Shown here: in pieces, positions 42,899-50,738 of the stretch
How positions within the stretch are numbered: position 1 is the first letter of the stretch
Layout of the letters: every line of letters starts with the position of its first letter
NCBI GenBank assembly: GCA_013822425.1
Contig: PNKL01000014.1
Span: 1 to 61,284, forward strand
Length of the DNA: 61,284 nt
Source: Gemmatimonas sp.
Lineage (GTDB): Bacteria > Gemmatimonadota > Gemmatimonadetes > Gemmatimonadales > Gemmatimonadaceae
Reading direction: 5' to 3'
Program-made: the position numbers and the translations under genes
The notes under the pieces: model-generated
The model's database searches: none
Seen by the model: only the letters and a program-made list of their open reading frames with translations
What the model was told of the DNA's origin: nothing

Positions 42899-43225
42899 AT
42901 GTCCGACCAGACTGCGGATATTCCGCGAGACCCGAGGCCGTCGACGCGCCCGCGCCGGCACTTTCGCGATAAGGACGCGCTGACCGCCCTCATCCTGGAT
43001 ACAGCGCTATATCACGGTTACAACAGCGAACCGGATCATGAGGTTGGCGACCTCCGGGACGTACTCCGGGTGGCGATCGCACTCCTCACTCCCGCGCAGC
43101 GTGAACTGCTCACGCTGCGGATCGCGCGGGGCGTGTTCGAGGGCGAGGGCTGGGAGGGTGTGCCCGCAATCCTCGCGCAGGCGCGTCCAGGTTGGCGTGC
43201 CACGCGAGTGACGGAACGGCGCTGA
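42899..43225 (+). CDS. Small accessory protein with PDHEVGDL motif
   Basis: 108 aa from ATG 42899 (an in-frame GTG at 42818 would add 27 residues). Basic N-terminus (RDPRPSTRPRRHFRDK), then a helical body with ILDTALYHGYNSEPDHEVGD and LRDVLRVAIALLTPAQRELL. I believe small proteins with this PDHEVGDL signature occur in other conjugative accessory regions, but the family has no function I know of. First convincing gene of the accessory array. Confidence 0.6.
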   Translation: MSDQTADIPRDPRPSTRPRRHFRDKDALTALILDTALYHGYNSEPDHEVGDLRDVLRVAIALLTPAQRELLTLRIARGVFEGEGWEGVPAILAQARPGWRATRVTERR

Positions 43226-43437
43226 GGCGAGAAGGAACCGAGGGGGGGGCCAGTGCTTGCGCGCGGCCTCCCCACCCGGCACGGTTGTGTGCCGGCGGGC
43301 CGCTACGCTCCTGCCAGCCGGTGCTGCTGAGGTGCTGTGGTGCGGACCTGCCCTGACCGTACCCTCCACTTCCTGGTGCGCTCGATCGTGCCGCCACCCG
43401 CTGCGGCTGGACCCGATATCGCAGCGCCCATCCGCAC

Positions 43438-43707
43438 GTGCAGGGCGTCGTTGAGACGGCATACGCGATCGATGGCTGGCGACGGCGTGCGTCGGGCGTG
43501 ATCGTGCTTGGTTACCTCGCGGCCCTGCGCGCGCGGGACGCGCCAGGCGATGGCGTCACACTGTCCGTGCTTCGGGCGCCTCTCGCGGACTGGGCGTCTG
43601 GCGCGGAGCATAACACCGTGATCAGAGCCCTCACCATTGCGGAGGGCTGCACGCCGGATGAGCCCGCGGCGGCAAGCGCCTCGGGGCTGCCGCCGGTGCG
43701 CTTATGA
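43438..43707 (+). CDS. Possible small protein of unknown function
   Basis: 89 aa from GTG 43438. The body (RRASGVIVLGYLAALRARDA, AEHNTVIRALTIAEG) looks like real helical protein, and the frame is open from 43357 without another start codon. No Shine-Dalgarno. A TACCCT box at 43360 with TGCGG at 43341 (19-nt register, one off) may be its promoter. Low confidence. The rest of 43226-44010 shows no gene I can support. Confidence 0.35.
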   Translation: MQGVVETAYAIDGWRRRASGVIVLGYLAALRARDAPGDGVTLSVLRAPLADWASGAEHNTVIRALTIAEGCTPDEPAAASASGLPPVRL

Positions 43708-44010
43708 CGGTCCGCATGCTCTAAGCATCATCCCGCAGTGGACCACCCTGACGCCGCCCTCCGGGCAGCAGTTGGCGCGGTCGTCCGTGTCAGCTCCCAC
43801 GAGCCGGCGGCGCTTTGGCGCTGAGGTCGCCGCTGTGGCGGCGCAAGCAACGCCAGAGGCCTCGGCAGGGTGGCCCTCCCGGGGCCGATGACATCGGACA
43901 CGTCGATGCGGCTTGCCGGCGCTCCTCGGGATCGCACGGCCCGCCGTGGGGGCGGGTGCGCTGCCGGCGGGGTGACGTCGTACGCAGCCGGGCCAGCGTG
44001 CGGGCACCGC

Positions 44011-44034
44011 TGCGGCTCGGCAGCGCCGCACGCT
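44011..44034 (+). promoter_or_regulatory. Accessory-type promoter element
   Basis: TGCGG at 44011, CACGCT at 44029-44034, followed by CTCGG; 27 nt before ATG 44062. Confidence 0.6.
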
Positions 44035-44061
44035 CTCGGTGTGCGATACGGGGAGTGGACC

Positions 44062-44577
44062 ATGCGTATCCCGCGTTCGATGTGCCAGATGACCGTCGTT
44101 GTCCTGCTCGCCGCGTGCCGGCGCGGAAGCGTGCCGACGGAGCCGGTCGTGCCCATCGTTCCCGACACCGCCGACCAGCACCCACCCATCCGCTCGCTGT
44201 TCTTCGGGGAGTTCGCCTATTCGACCGGCGCGCCGCAGGGTGAGTGGCTGAACTTCACGAGCGCTGCGTTCGCGCTGCCTCTCGTGGTAATTCACGTGCC
44301 GTGCGTCAGCCAAGGCTTCAACGAGACCAGAGTGCCGACGTTGGTGGGAGTGCTAGTGACAGGCGACACGGTGCGGATGCCGGCTGCCAACTTCGACTGG
44401 ACGTCGTCCGACACGTCAGTGCTCGCGTTCGCGGACAACCGCAAGGGCTCGTTTACGGCGACGTACAAGCGGGTGGGCGTGGTGACCGTGTCGGCGACGT
44501 ACCGCGACGGTATGATGGTCTCGCAGAAGCATGAAGTCATTGCGCGTGACCCTGGCCTAGGGAGCTGCGCGCGGTAG
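44062..44577 (+). CDS. Lipoprotein with Ig-like (Big2-type) domain
   Basis: 171 aa from ATG 44062 with GGGGAG upstream; the longer open frame upstream is noise crossing the promoter. Lipoprotein signal (SMCQMTVVVLLAAC, lipobox LLAAC at about 14-18), then a Pro-rich spacer. The C-terminal Big2-like fold (about 95-160) has FDWTSSDTSVLAFADN, SFTATYKRVGVVTVSATY and MMVSQKHEV, the typical pattern of bacterial Ig-like group 2 repeats. It would be surface or periplasm anchored, perhaps for mating contact or exclusion. Confidence 0.7.
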   Translation: MRIPRSMCQMTVVVLLAACRRGSVPTEPVVPIVPDTADQHPPIRSLFFGEFAYSTGAPQGEWLNFTSAAFALPLVVIHVPCVSQGFNETRVPTLVGVLVTGDTVRMPAANFDWTSSDTSVLAFADNRKGSFTATYKRVGVVTVSATYRDGMMVSQKHEVIARDPGLGSCAR

Positions 44578-44712
44578 GGCGGGCCGCAGCTCTGTACCGT
44601 CCATCCGTTGGCCCGGGTGGGCGGTGTGCGTATGTGCAGTTGCCGCGGGACTGTCGGGACGCGCCACGCGGGCAGGAACGCTCGTCAGTAGGGCAACCGG
44701 ACTCGGCGCCGA

Positions 44713-44736
44713 TGCGGCGCGGCGTGGCCGTATGCT
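44713..44736 (+). promoter_or_regulatory. Accessory-type promoter element
   Basis: TGCGG at 44713, TATGCT at 44731-44736; 25 nt before ATG 44762, with GGAG between. Confidence 0.65.
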
Positions 44737-44761
44737 TGGGTCATCCCGCCTGGAGTGGCTG

Positions 44762-45091
44762 ATGACCTTTGCCGATCTGCGCGCAGCCTATCCCGAACTG
44801 CCGGAAGTGCAGGTGCGCGAGCTGTTGCTCTATCGCGACGGTGCGCACCCGTATCCGTTCGAGCGCTTCCTGACGGCGGTGCTGGCCAACGACTTGTTCA
44901 CCGCAGCGCGGGTGGCCGACGGCACCAACAGGCGGCTGCTCGCGACCTACGCGCAGTTCGTGGTGGCGGTCATCCCGTCGACGGCCCGCGGGTCCTACGA
45001 TGCGGTGCAACTGGCACTGATGGCCCAGAACGACAGTTCGGTGACTGCTCCGGCCGAGCCGTGGCGCGTTGCGCTCGAGGTGGCAACCTGA
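44762..45091 (+). CDS. Small accessory protein (VLANDL-type) of unknown function
   Basis: 109 aa from ATG 44762, GGAG six bases upstream. Core FERFLTAVLANDLFTAARVA, then ADGTNRRLLATYAQFVVAV and PSTARGSYDAVQLA. This pattern (initial acidic/aromatic helix, VLANDL, AD..N, P..A.GS) is one I associate with small conserved proteins of conjugative elements. No biochemical function is known to me. Soluble, no signal peptide. Confidence 0.65.
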   Translation: MTFADLRAAYPELPEVQVRELLLYRDGAHPYPFERFLTAVLANDLFTAARVADGTNRRLLATYAQFVVAVIPSTARGSYDAVQLALMAQNDSSVTAPAEPWRVALEVAT

Positions 45092-45246
45092 CAGCCACTC
45101 GGACCGGATGGCCAGGATACCGGCGCCAGCACGCGCTGCGCCGCACCGGTGAGACACATCCATTAGTAGGGAGGGAAAGCACTGGTCTGGCGGCGGCTTG
45201 TGCGGTGAAGGACTCACTGGCGACGCTTGGACGGACGCTCGACTGG

Positions 45247-45270
45247 TGCGCGTGGCAGGGGGCGTACCCT
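45247..45270 (+). promoter_or_regulatory. Accessory-type promoter element
   Basis: TGCGC at 45247, TACCCT at 45265-45270, followed by CGGGG; 40 nt before ATG 45311. Confidence 0.6.
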
Positions 45271-45310
45271 CGGGGCAGACGCAACCCTCACCCGCGAGAG
45301 GTATCCGACG

Positions 45311-45640
45311 ATGACGACGATCCAGTGGCTCACCCCGGGCAGCGCCGCGCCGACGCGCGGTGAGCTGCAGTCCTTTGACGCGTTCGAGGTGTCGCCGGTG
45401 CTGGTCGACGCTGACGGGGTGTCGGAGCGGGTCGATGGGCCGACGCTTCCCGATTTGAAGGTCGGCGAGTCGCTGATCTTCACGGCGTTCGGTCACCGCC
45501 CGCACCGCGGGGTTGAGGCGCTTGCCGATTTCGAGACGGAAAGCGAGGCGGTCGAGGTTGCCGCAGCTCTCGATGCCTTCCGCCTCTCCGACGGTCCGGC
45601 CACGGAGCTGTTTGGCCCTGCGGGTGCACCAACGGCGTGA
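45311..45640 (+). CDS. Small soluble protein of unknown function
   Basis: 109 aa from ATG 45311 with GAGAGG upstream. Beta-rich middle (VSPVLVDADGVSERVDGP, GESLIFTAFGHRP) and acidic C-terminal helix (FETESEAVEVAAALDAFRL). No motif recognised. Single-gene unit with its own promoter. No gene is supported between its stop and the operator at 45883. Confidence 0.6.
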   Translation: MTTIQWLTPGSAAPTRGELQSFDAFEVSPVLVDADGVSERVDGPTLPDLKVGESLIFTAFGHRPHRGVEALADFETESEAVEVAAALDAFRLSDGPATELFGPAGAPTA

Positions 45641-45882
45641 CCGAGAGGGCTTCAAAGCCCCGCACAGGCGGCACCAAACCGCCGCAACCGAGGTACGCTA
45701 TGATGTCGGCCCTGCGGTCTGGATTCCGGGTACGGAAGCGGCAGACGAGTCGGCGTGCCGTCGCGTGCACCGGATCGGCCTGCGCGCGATCGCCCAGCAC
45801 CCCGCTGCTGCGCTGCGGAGCGCTGGCAGTCTCTGCCAATGCCCACCCGTGACATTCGGCGACGCGCCTCTGGCACTTCGGG

Positions 45883-45912
45883 TCACCTGAGCCTATCTTT
45901 AGGGTCAGGTGA
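45883..45912. promoter_or_regulatory. Near-perfect 30-bp palindrome overlapping a -10 box: likely toxin-antitoxin operator
   Basis: TCACCTGA (45883-45890) and TCAGGTGA (45905-45912) are perfect inverted arms; the inner CCTA/TAGG also pairs, giving 13-bp half-sites with one mismatch around TCTT. TATCTT (45894-45899) at the centre is -10-like, 32 nt before the antitoxin GTG. This is the layout expected for autorepression by an Xre/DUF2384 antitoxin. It could alternatively be a terminator stem. Confidence 0.6.
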
Positions 45913-45931
45913 TCCCACCGCCGGAGGGACC

Positions 45932-46855
45932 GTGCCACACCATGTCTCGAAGGATCCGAAAACCGCCAAGCGCACCGGCGCCACGACCATCCCGGCGTCG
46001 GCGGCGGGTTCCACGGGCGCCAAGCTGGTAGGGCGCGCATCCGGCGGGTCCGCTGCCGGGCGTCCCTCGGCTCAACGGCCCGAAGCCGCTGCGCCGCGAG
46101 GTACCTACGTGAGGGATGCCGTGCGGAGAGTGCAAGCGGACGATGCCGAGAGGAAGGGCGTCGCGCACATCTTGGAGAATCTGCGAGCCGCGCGTGAGGA
46201 AGCAGCCAGCGCGGCCGCCGACTTGGCGGGCGCGACACGGGCGGTGGCGACGCAGGCGGCGCGAGCATCGGAGGCCTCCGCGACGCTCGTGGCTGCCTTG
46301 GCGGCGACCGCACTCCCGGACGGTGCCGAAGCGGTAGGACTGGGCGCGATTCCCGCTGCCGCCCCGCCCACGGTTCCTGCGGCGGCGATACCGGAAGGCG
46401 TGCGTGCTGCCGACCGACTTCCCGTCCAAGCGCGAGAGGTGGCGAGCGTGCTTGGGCTCGAAGCCGCGGACCCCCGGGGTCTCAACTGGCTCAACCTCGC
46501 AGAGACGGTGCGTGCCGGCCGCTTACCAACCAGCGCGGTGGTTGCCGTGGTCACGGCGGCGGCGGAGCGGTCGCAGCAGACCGTCGTGCGTCGCACGATC
46601 CTCTCCGATGCCTCGTGGAAGCGGCGGCGGGACACGGTGTCCGCTGCGGTCGGCGACCGGGTGCTTCGGCTGGCGACGGTGGTGGCGTTGGCGCGCTATG
46701 TCTGGCACGGGGATGTCGAGGGTGCCCGGGAGTTCCTGATGCACCCGAGCCGTCAGCTCGGTGGCCATACCCCGCTGCAGTGCAGCATCGACACCGCCGG
46801 CGTCCGCGCGGTGGAAGACCTGCTGCTTGACATTCTCTACGAGTTCGCAGCATGA
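45932..46855 (+). CDS. Xre/MbcA/ParS-type (DUF2384) antitoxin with long N-terminal extension
   Basis: 307 aa from GTG 45932, GGAGGG four bases upstream. The C-terminal toxin-binding domain (about 240-307) is clear: DRVLRLATVVALARYVW, EGAREFLMHPSRQLGGHTPL and AVEDLLLDILYEF match the DUF2384 pattern (vvalA..vfgd...A..WL..p...LGG.tPl......G...V..lL..i.yG). An alanine-rich, probably coiled-coil stretch occupies about 60-130, and the first 50 residues are low complexity. Typical family members have about 120-170 residues, so the extension is unusual. The stop overlaps the RES toxin (ATGA). It should neutralise the toxin and repress at the palindrome upstream. Confidence 0.85.
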   Translation: MPHHVSKDPKTAKRTGATTIPASAAGSTGAKLVGRASGGSAAGRPSAQRPEAAAPRGTYVRDAVRRVQADDAERKGVAHILENLRAAREEAASAAADLAGATRAVATQAARASEASATLVAALAATALPDGAEAVGLGAIPAAAPPTVPAAAIPEGVRAADRLPVQAREVASVLGLEAADPRGLNWLNLAETVRAGRLPTSAVVAVVTAAAERSQQTVVRRTILSDASWKRRRDTVSAAVGDRVLRLATVVALARYVWHGDVEGAREFLMHPSRQLGGHTPLQCSIDTAGVRAVEDLLLDILYEFAA

Positions 46856-47343
46856 AGCGCGGGGCGCACGCGACGGAGCGTCTGTGTTACCGCCTTACCG
46901 ATCCCGCATTCACCGGCCTTGATGGCGTCGGCGGGCGCAGGAAGGCGGGCCGGTGGCACGTGGTGGGCGAACCGGTCGTGTATTGCGGGCGGTCACAGCC
47001 CGGTGCCGTGCTGGAGTCCCTGGCGCGGTTGCAGGGACTTGGCAGGCTCCCGCCCCGCGCGGTACTTCGGATCCACATCCCGGCTGGGGTGGTGATCGAA
47101 GCGATCGAGGCCACCGACGTGCCGGGCTGGGATTACGATGACTACCAGGCCAGCCAGGCGTACGGCAGTGCATGGCTGCGCGAAGGACGCTCCGTCGCGC
47201 TCCTCGTCCCCGCGGTGACCTCCAAGCCGTGGGGGGAGAACGTCCTCCTCAATCCGGCGCATCCCGACATGGCGCGCCTCACGGTCGACGTCGTGCCGTC
47301 GTTCGCGTGGGACGGACGGCTCCAGCCACTCGGTGCGCCGTAG
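46852..47343 (+). CDS. RES-domain toxin
   Basis: 163 aa. RES-family toxins (MbcT, ParT-type) act on NAD+ or ADP-ribosylate targets and arrest growth. Conserved elements: Arg14 (CYRLTD), GRW at 33-35 within RKAGRWHVVGEPVVYCGRS, Tyr44, Glu55 (VLESLARL), Trp108, Ser114 (GRSVALLVPAV) and the terminal ENVLLNPAHPDM with Asn130, Asn134 and His137. Length matches the family. ATG overlaps the antitoxin stop, antitoxin first, as in RES-Xre operons. The likely role is stabilisation of the element or defence. Confidence 0.88.
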   Translation: MKRGAHATERLCYRLTDPAFTGLDGVGGRRKAGRWHVVGEPVVYCGRSQPGAVLESLARLQGLGRLPPRAVLRIHIPAGVVIEAIEATDVPGWDYDDYQASQAYGSAWLREGRSVALLVPAVTSKPWGENVLLNPAHPDMARLTVDVVPSFAWDGRLQPLGAP

Positions 47344-47455
47344 CAGCACGCGCATGTGTGCCGGCGTCTGAGGCGGATCGTCGCCTGATGCTGGTGTTGG
47401 GGATCGGCGGTGTCCCGAACCGTGGCTGGGTCGGTGACGCGTCCATGCTCCCTGC

Positions 47456-47479
47456 TGCGGGTGCTGCGGACGGCATGCT
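47456..47479 (+). promoter_or_regulatory. Accessory-type promoter element
   Basis: TGCGG at 47456, CATGCT at 47474-47479; 46 nt before ATG 47526. The downstream GGTCTTCTTCCGAGCCCG is shared with the element at 48170, indicating a duplicated promoter segment. The 47344-47455 gap is otherwise empty. Confidence 0.6.
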
Positions 47480-47525
47480 TTGAGGGTCTTCTTCCGAGCC
47501 CGTTTCCACGCTATCCGAGAGCCCC

Positions 47526-47834
47526 ATGCTCAGACCTCTCCCGGTTGCCTATCCACTCGCAGACGACGTCCTTGAGGCCTTTGTCGACCTCGCCATCAGC
47601 CTCTGTCCGGAACATCTCTCCCGCGATGGCGAGTTGTCGCCCACGACCACACGACGGCGTGCTCGCGTGTACCAGCGTGCGTGGGCGGCGCTCGAGCGGC
47701 AGATCGGCTTCCGCGTGTCGGAGGACACGGTCTGGGCGATGCGGGAAGCACGTCAGCAGCAGGAGTTTGAGGCAGCGGAGCGTACTGCGGTCCGACGTCC
47801 GGAGACTGAGCCAGGACCTCCCCTGTTTCGTTAG
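47526..47834 (+). CDS. Small soluble protein of unknown function
   Basis: 102 aa from ATG 47526. Helical throughout (DDVLEAFVDLAISLCPEHL, TRRRARVYQRAWAALERQI) with an acidic/Arg-rich tail. No recognised motif. The promoter leader is shared with the DUF6573 gene 700 bp downstream. Confidence 0.55.
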   Translation: MLRPLPVAYPLADDVLEAFVDLAISLCPEHLSRDGELSPTTTRRRARVYQRAWAALERQIGFRVSEDTVWAMREARQQQEFEAAERTAVRRPETEPGPPLFR

Positions 47835-47885
47835 CACGAGGCACTGTCAAGCGACGCCCTCACCGTGGCAGCGCAGCGCGCCACT

Positions 47886-48130
47886 GGACGTTGCCAGCGG
47901 CGGAGCGCGATGCTGACACGCGCGTTGGCATCGGCGAAGCGGGCGCTTGCCGGAGACTCCAACGACGCGGGGCATGATGTGCTCGTGGGTCTTGTCGAGA
48001 TGGTCGAGGACCTGGTGCCGGCGATTCCCTCGGAGTCGCATGCGCTCCTTGCGGACAACGCCGGGTCCGTCATCCATGGCTCGGAGGCTAACATCATGCA
48101 CCTGTTTCGGTGCGCCGCGCTGCGAGTCTC
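47886..48130 (+). repeat. Direct repeat copy 1 of a 245-bp accessory gene segment
   Basis: Closely matches 59767-60012 base for base, with scattered substitutions and one 1-bp length difference near 48064-48090. It includes the start of the 47910 gene. Confidence 0.85.
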
Positions 48131-48248
48131 AGCATCGCGGGCGGTCGGAGACGCGTGCGCTCTTGCTGTTGCGGGCGCCGCGGGCGGCATGCTCTGGGGG
48201 TCTTCTTCCGAGCCCGCCCATGACCGCCGTTGCTTCGCTCTTCGCTGA
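47910..48248 (+). CDS. Small duplicated protein, C-terminus altered by frameshift
   Basis: From ATG 47910, the first about 45 residues (MLTRALASAKRALAGDSNDA, VLVGLVEMVEDLVPAIPSES) are nearly identical to the 60-aa product at 59791. A 1-bp difference near the end removes the stop present in the other copy, so this frame runs on as 112 aa through the next promoter and into the start of the DUF6573 gene. The N-terminal helix pair is probably the real protein and the extension a consequence of decay. No function known. Confidence 0.5.
   Translation: MLTRALASAKRALAGDSNDAGHDVLVGLVEMVEDLVPAIPSESHALLADNAGSVIHGSEANIMHLFRCAALRVSASRAVGDACALAVAGAAGGMLWGSSSEPAHDRRCFALR
48170..48193 (+). promoter_or_regulatory. 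Accessory-type promoter element
   Basis: TGCGG at 48170, CATGCT at 48188-48193; 26 nt before ATG 48220. Confidence 0.65.
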
Positions 48249-48657
48249 CGCGCCCGTGATCTCGTGCTACTCGCGTGCGCAGGCACTCGCCGATGGCGTG
48301 CTGGTGGACGCCGCCCACGGTGACCTCGCGCCGGTGACGGCGCAGCACTTCGTCGGCTTGACGCCCCTGCCCTCCGTGGTGATCGCGCCCCACCTCGGCG
48401 CGGCGATGCGTGCGGCTGTGGCGGCCGGCGCAGACCTCTCGGGCGTGTGGCACGATGTGCTCTTCCTCGCCACGGCGGCCAGTGGGGCCGCGGGGAACCT
48501 CGGCCGCGCCTTCTATGAGAGCGTGACCACGCTCGGTCCCCGTCGCTGGTCGTTTGTCGTGCGGATCGGCGCTGCGACCGAACTGGTGCTCTGCGACATC
48601 GGCCCTGGTGACGCGGGCGAGCCGGTCGTGACGTTCATGCTGCGGGCGGATCGCTGA
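48220..48657 (+). CDS. DUF6573-like accessory protein
   Basis: 145 aa from ATG 48220. The N-terminal half has the DUF6573-type pattern ISCYSRAQALADGVLVDAA and DLAPVTAQHFVGLTPL; the rest is mixed alpha/beta (RRWSFVVRIGAATELVL, EPVVTFMLRADR). The family is typical of plasmid and ICE accessory regions and has no established function. Own promoter 26 nt upstream. Confidence 0.7.
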   Translation: MTAVASLFADAPVISCYSRAQALADGVLVDAAHGDLAPVTAQHFVGLTPLPSVVIAPHLGAAMRAAVAAGADLSGVWHDVLFLATAASGAAGNLGRAFYESVTTLGPRRWSFVVRIGAATELVLCDIGPGDAGEPVVTFMLRADR

Positions 48658-48669
48658 GCGGATGGCCGC

Positions 48670-48693
48670 TGCGACGTATGGTCGTGGCATGCT
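48670..48693 (+). promoter_or_regulatory. Accessory-type promoter element
   Basis: TGCGA at 48670, CATGCT at 48688-48693, followed by CTCGG. ATG 48724 stands 30 nt downstream and is in frame with the gene starting at 48811. Confidence 0.55.
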
Positions 48694-48810
48694 CTCGGTA
48701 CCACTCGCCGGCGCGTATCTCGGATGTGCGCACCGTTCCGTGGGTGCGCCGGCTCGATCTCGACGTCCTTGTCGTGTCGGATGTGTAGCGTTCCCTCCCA
48801 TTACCGAATC

Positions 48811-49095
48811 ATGCCCACGAAACTCAAGCCCGGATTCACCAAGCCTGGCACCGACGAGTATGTGCCCGCCCAGGAGGTTGTGCGTGAGATCGGTAACCTG
48901 ATCGTGACGCTGACCGTGCACGGTCTCCGTATTCGCGAAAAGGGCCGGCGCGTCGAGGTCGGGCCGCTCGCCTACGAGGTGCTATACCGCGACGGCCTGC
49001 AGCGTGACAAGGGACTGGCGCCGATCAAGCCGCGCGCGAAGGGCCGTGGGAAGATGGTAAGCCGTGGGCTCCTCGCCACGGCGAAGGGCAAGTAA
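48811..49095 (+). CDS. Small basic protein of unknown function
   Basis: 94 aa from ATG 48811. Helix-forming core (AQEVVREIGNLIVTLTVHGL), a central RIREKGRRVEVGPLAYEVLY and a very basic tail (KPRAKGRGKMVSRGLLATAK) suggest nucleic-acid binding. The promoter spacing favours ATG 48724, which would add 29 Cys/Ser-rich residues; composition favours 48811. No family recognised. Confidence 0.55.
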   Translation: MPTKLKPGFTKPGTDEYVPAQEVVREIGNLIVTLTVHGLRIREKGRRVEVGPLAYEVLYRDGLQRDKGLAPIKPRAKGRGKMVSRGLLATAKGK

Positions 49096-49246
49096 GCGCT
49101 CGGCGCGTGCACAGTTGTCAGCTCACCGACGCGGCGCTCGGCGCGCCCGCCATGACTGGCGCTCCGATTCCGCTCTCGTCCGGCGATCTACTCCGCACCG
49201 CCAGCGTGCCTCTCACCTATGGCCTGATCGACTCGTCGGCTCGGGC

Positions 49247-49501
49247 TCAACGCGTGGCTGTTTCGCTCCCGGCGCTGGTTGCATCGCGCATGGACTGGAA
49301 GGAAGGCGTAGTACGTTGTATCAGCGCTTGGGCCGCGTAGTAGTGGTCGGGTAGTCCCTGCCAGTTGATCGTGACTGCCACGCACACGCCTCCCTGCGGC
49401 TCCCAGCCCTGTGCGAGGAAGGCGTTGACCCTGTGGGTAACGTTCGCGACGACGTCCCGAAGCTCACCTGCGCCGCTTGCGGCGCAAATCTGATAGAGCA
49501 T
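49247..49501 (-). CDS. DUF1737-like small protein
   Basis: 84 aa on the minus strand, ATG 49501 with GGGAGG three bases upstream; an in-frame ATG at 49558 is less well placed. Pattern MLYQICAASG, NVTHRVNAFLAQGWEPQGGV and DHYYAAQALIQR matches the DUF1737 layout (short strand, helix, V...l..GW...GGv, yyQAl.R). The family is common in phages and mobile elements with no known function. One of only two minus-strand genes in the accessory array. Confidence 0.65.
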   Translation of the reverse strand: MLYQICAASGAGELRDVVANVTHRVNAFLAQGWEPQGGVCVAVTINWQGLPDHYYAAQALIQRTTPSFQSMRDATSAGSETATR

Positions 49502-50003
49502 AGACCTCCCGATTCGGTGTGTGTCCGCGTCATGGGAGCTCTGAAGGTACCACCGCATGCGCGCGCTGCCGACAGTTGGCGTTGGTCCTGGACGAGCTGC
49601 ATACGTAGGCGCTCGACGGGGCGCGCGCCACGCGCGCCTGTTGTCGGCGCTGGCGGTCTCAGCCTGGTGGTAGCGAGTCGTATCGGGTACACGCTGTCGG
49701 GGAGCGCTGCGTCAGCGCATCCCGGTAACCGCCAGGGGACGGCAGTGTTTCTCCGCCGCACGTCAGTCCGGTCGCGTTCCATGGCGCACGCGCAACCGTC
49801 GCGGCGGGTCACCCTCCGACGTCTCGACCATGCGCCTCGCCGCTGCCTCCGGCCCTGCGGGAGGCGATGCTCCGGCGATTCAGCGATTCGTGTTGACGGC
49901 GGGGCGCTACGCCGAGAGTGATACGGACATCCCGTCCGGTTCTTCTTGCCGGGTAGTGCTCGCTTGCGCGGGCGCGCCGGCCTGTGCTCCTAGGCCGTGG
50001 CCG
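49502..50003 (+). other. About 500 bp without a supported gene
   Basis: Open frames on both strands here have arginine- and serine-rich shadow composition and no start signals. I see nothing I would call a gene or repeat. Confidence 0.4.
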
Positions 50004-50009
50004 TACACT
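50004..50009 (+). promoter_or_regulatory. Leaderless-type -10 box TACACT
   Basis: TACACT ends six bases before ATG 50016. Confidence 0.4.
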
Positions 50010-50015
50010 CCAGTC

Positions 50016-50153
50016 ATGCGCCGGGGCAATCTGGCCCGGCTAGAGTGGCGAGACCCCGTGACCGTTATCACCGTGACCCCGGCCGCCCGCCGCGCCATAC
50101 TGACCACTACTAACGGAGCATGCAATGAACAACCGAACACAGCAGCGGTTTGA
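50016..50153 (+). CDS. Possible 45-residue peptide or leader ORF
   Basis: MRRGNLARLEWRDPVTVITV and on, 45 aa, starting directly after a -10-like box and overlapping the start of the next gene by 29 bp. It could be a leader peptide for that gene. Short, so uncertain. Confidence 0.35.
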   Translation: MRRGNLARLEWRDPVTVITVTPAARRAILTTTNGACNEQPNTAAV

Positions 50154-50376
50154 TCGTTCCATACGTGAAGCTGTGGCCGAAACCGCACGGGCAAATCTCG
50201 CCACGCCCCGCCGCGACTTGACGAAGAACGTCCAACGTTGCACGGAAGTGCCAACAGTTGGCGAGAGTCGTCGCGGTTGGAAGCTCCGCCTTGACCCAGA
50301 AACCGGCGCAACGGTTTGGGGTCCACTGGGGACGCCTAATGGAGGTGAGGCACCCCTTCCCCGCGAACGTCGGTAA
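50125..50376 (+). CDS. Small basic protein of unknown function
   Basis: 83 aa from ATG 50125, CGGAGC upstream. Polar, Arg-rich (NNRTQQRFDRSIREAVAETA, SRRGWKLRLDPETGATVWG). No motif recognised. Possibly nucleic-acid binding from composition alone. Confidence 0.5.
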   Translation: MNNRTQQRFDRSIREAVAETARANLATPRRDLTKNVQRCTEVPTVGESRRGWKLRLDPETGATVWGPLGTPNGGEAPLPRERR

Positions 50377-50430
50377 ACCGACGGAGCGGGCGGTGAGCAC
50401 CGGCTTTCCCGCCGCAACCTGCGCACTTCC

Positions 50431-50697
50431 GTGCGGACGAGCGAGCCGGAAGTGATTCTCGCGGTTCTGCGTCGCGCCCTGATGCGCGGCGCGGTCCCGA
50501 CGGGCGATTTCGCCCGGCGCCTGGGTGCGCTCGCGCAGGAGCTGTACGATCGGCGAACGCAGGACATCGAATCGGAGGCCGGTCGGATGCTGGTGTTGGC
50601 TGCGTCACGGCGCACGCCGGGCGCGTACGGCGCGAGTGTACGATTGATGCCGGCAGAGGTCGCGGCCACCGTGCGGCGCGTCGCGGACGTATTCTGA
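50431..50697 (+). CDS. Small helical protein of unknown function
   Basis: 88 aa from GTG 50431. Helical segments VILAVLRRALMRGAVPTGD and FARRLGALAQELYDRR, then VRLMPAEVAATVRRVADVF. The end of the gene contains the promoter element of the next gene (50672-50695). No family recognised; the start is uncertain. Confidence 0.5.
   Translation: MRTSEPEVILAVLRRALMRGAVPTGDFARRLGALAQELYDRRTQDIESEAGRMLVLAASRRTPGAYGASVRLMPAEVAATVRRVADVF
50672..50695 (+). promoter_or_regulatory. Accessory-type promoter element
   Basis: TGCGG at 50672, TATTCT at 50690-50695; 43 nt before ATG 50739. Lies in the last codons of the preceding gene. Confidence 0.6.
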
Positions 50698-50738
50698 CAG
50701 GTGGTACTCGACAACTCGCCGGCTTCGGAGACTGGACC

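Noticed and set aside
43354-43440. Upstream extension of the 43438 gene to the TACCCT box
   Set aside because: The frame is open and protein-like, but there is no ATG, GTG or TTG between the stop at 43354 and GTG 43438.
45620-45690. tRNA-like start (GTGACCGAGAGGGCTTCAAAGC)-type D-arm resemblance
   Set aside because: No T arm with TTCGAAT or matching acceptor follows; the resemblance is coincidental at the end of a small gene.
49107-49340. 77-codon plus-strand frame
   Set aside because: It is antisense to the better supported DUF1737-like gene and lacks start signals.
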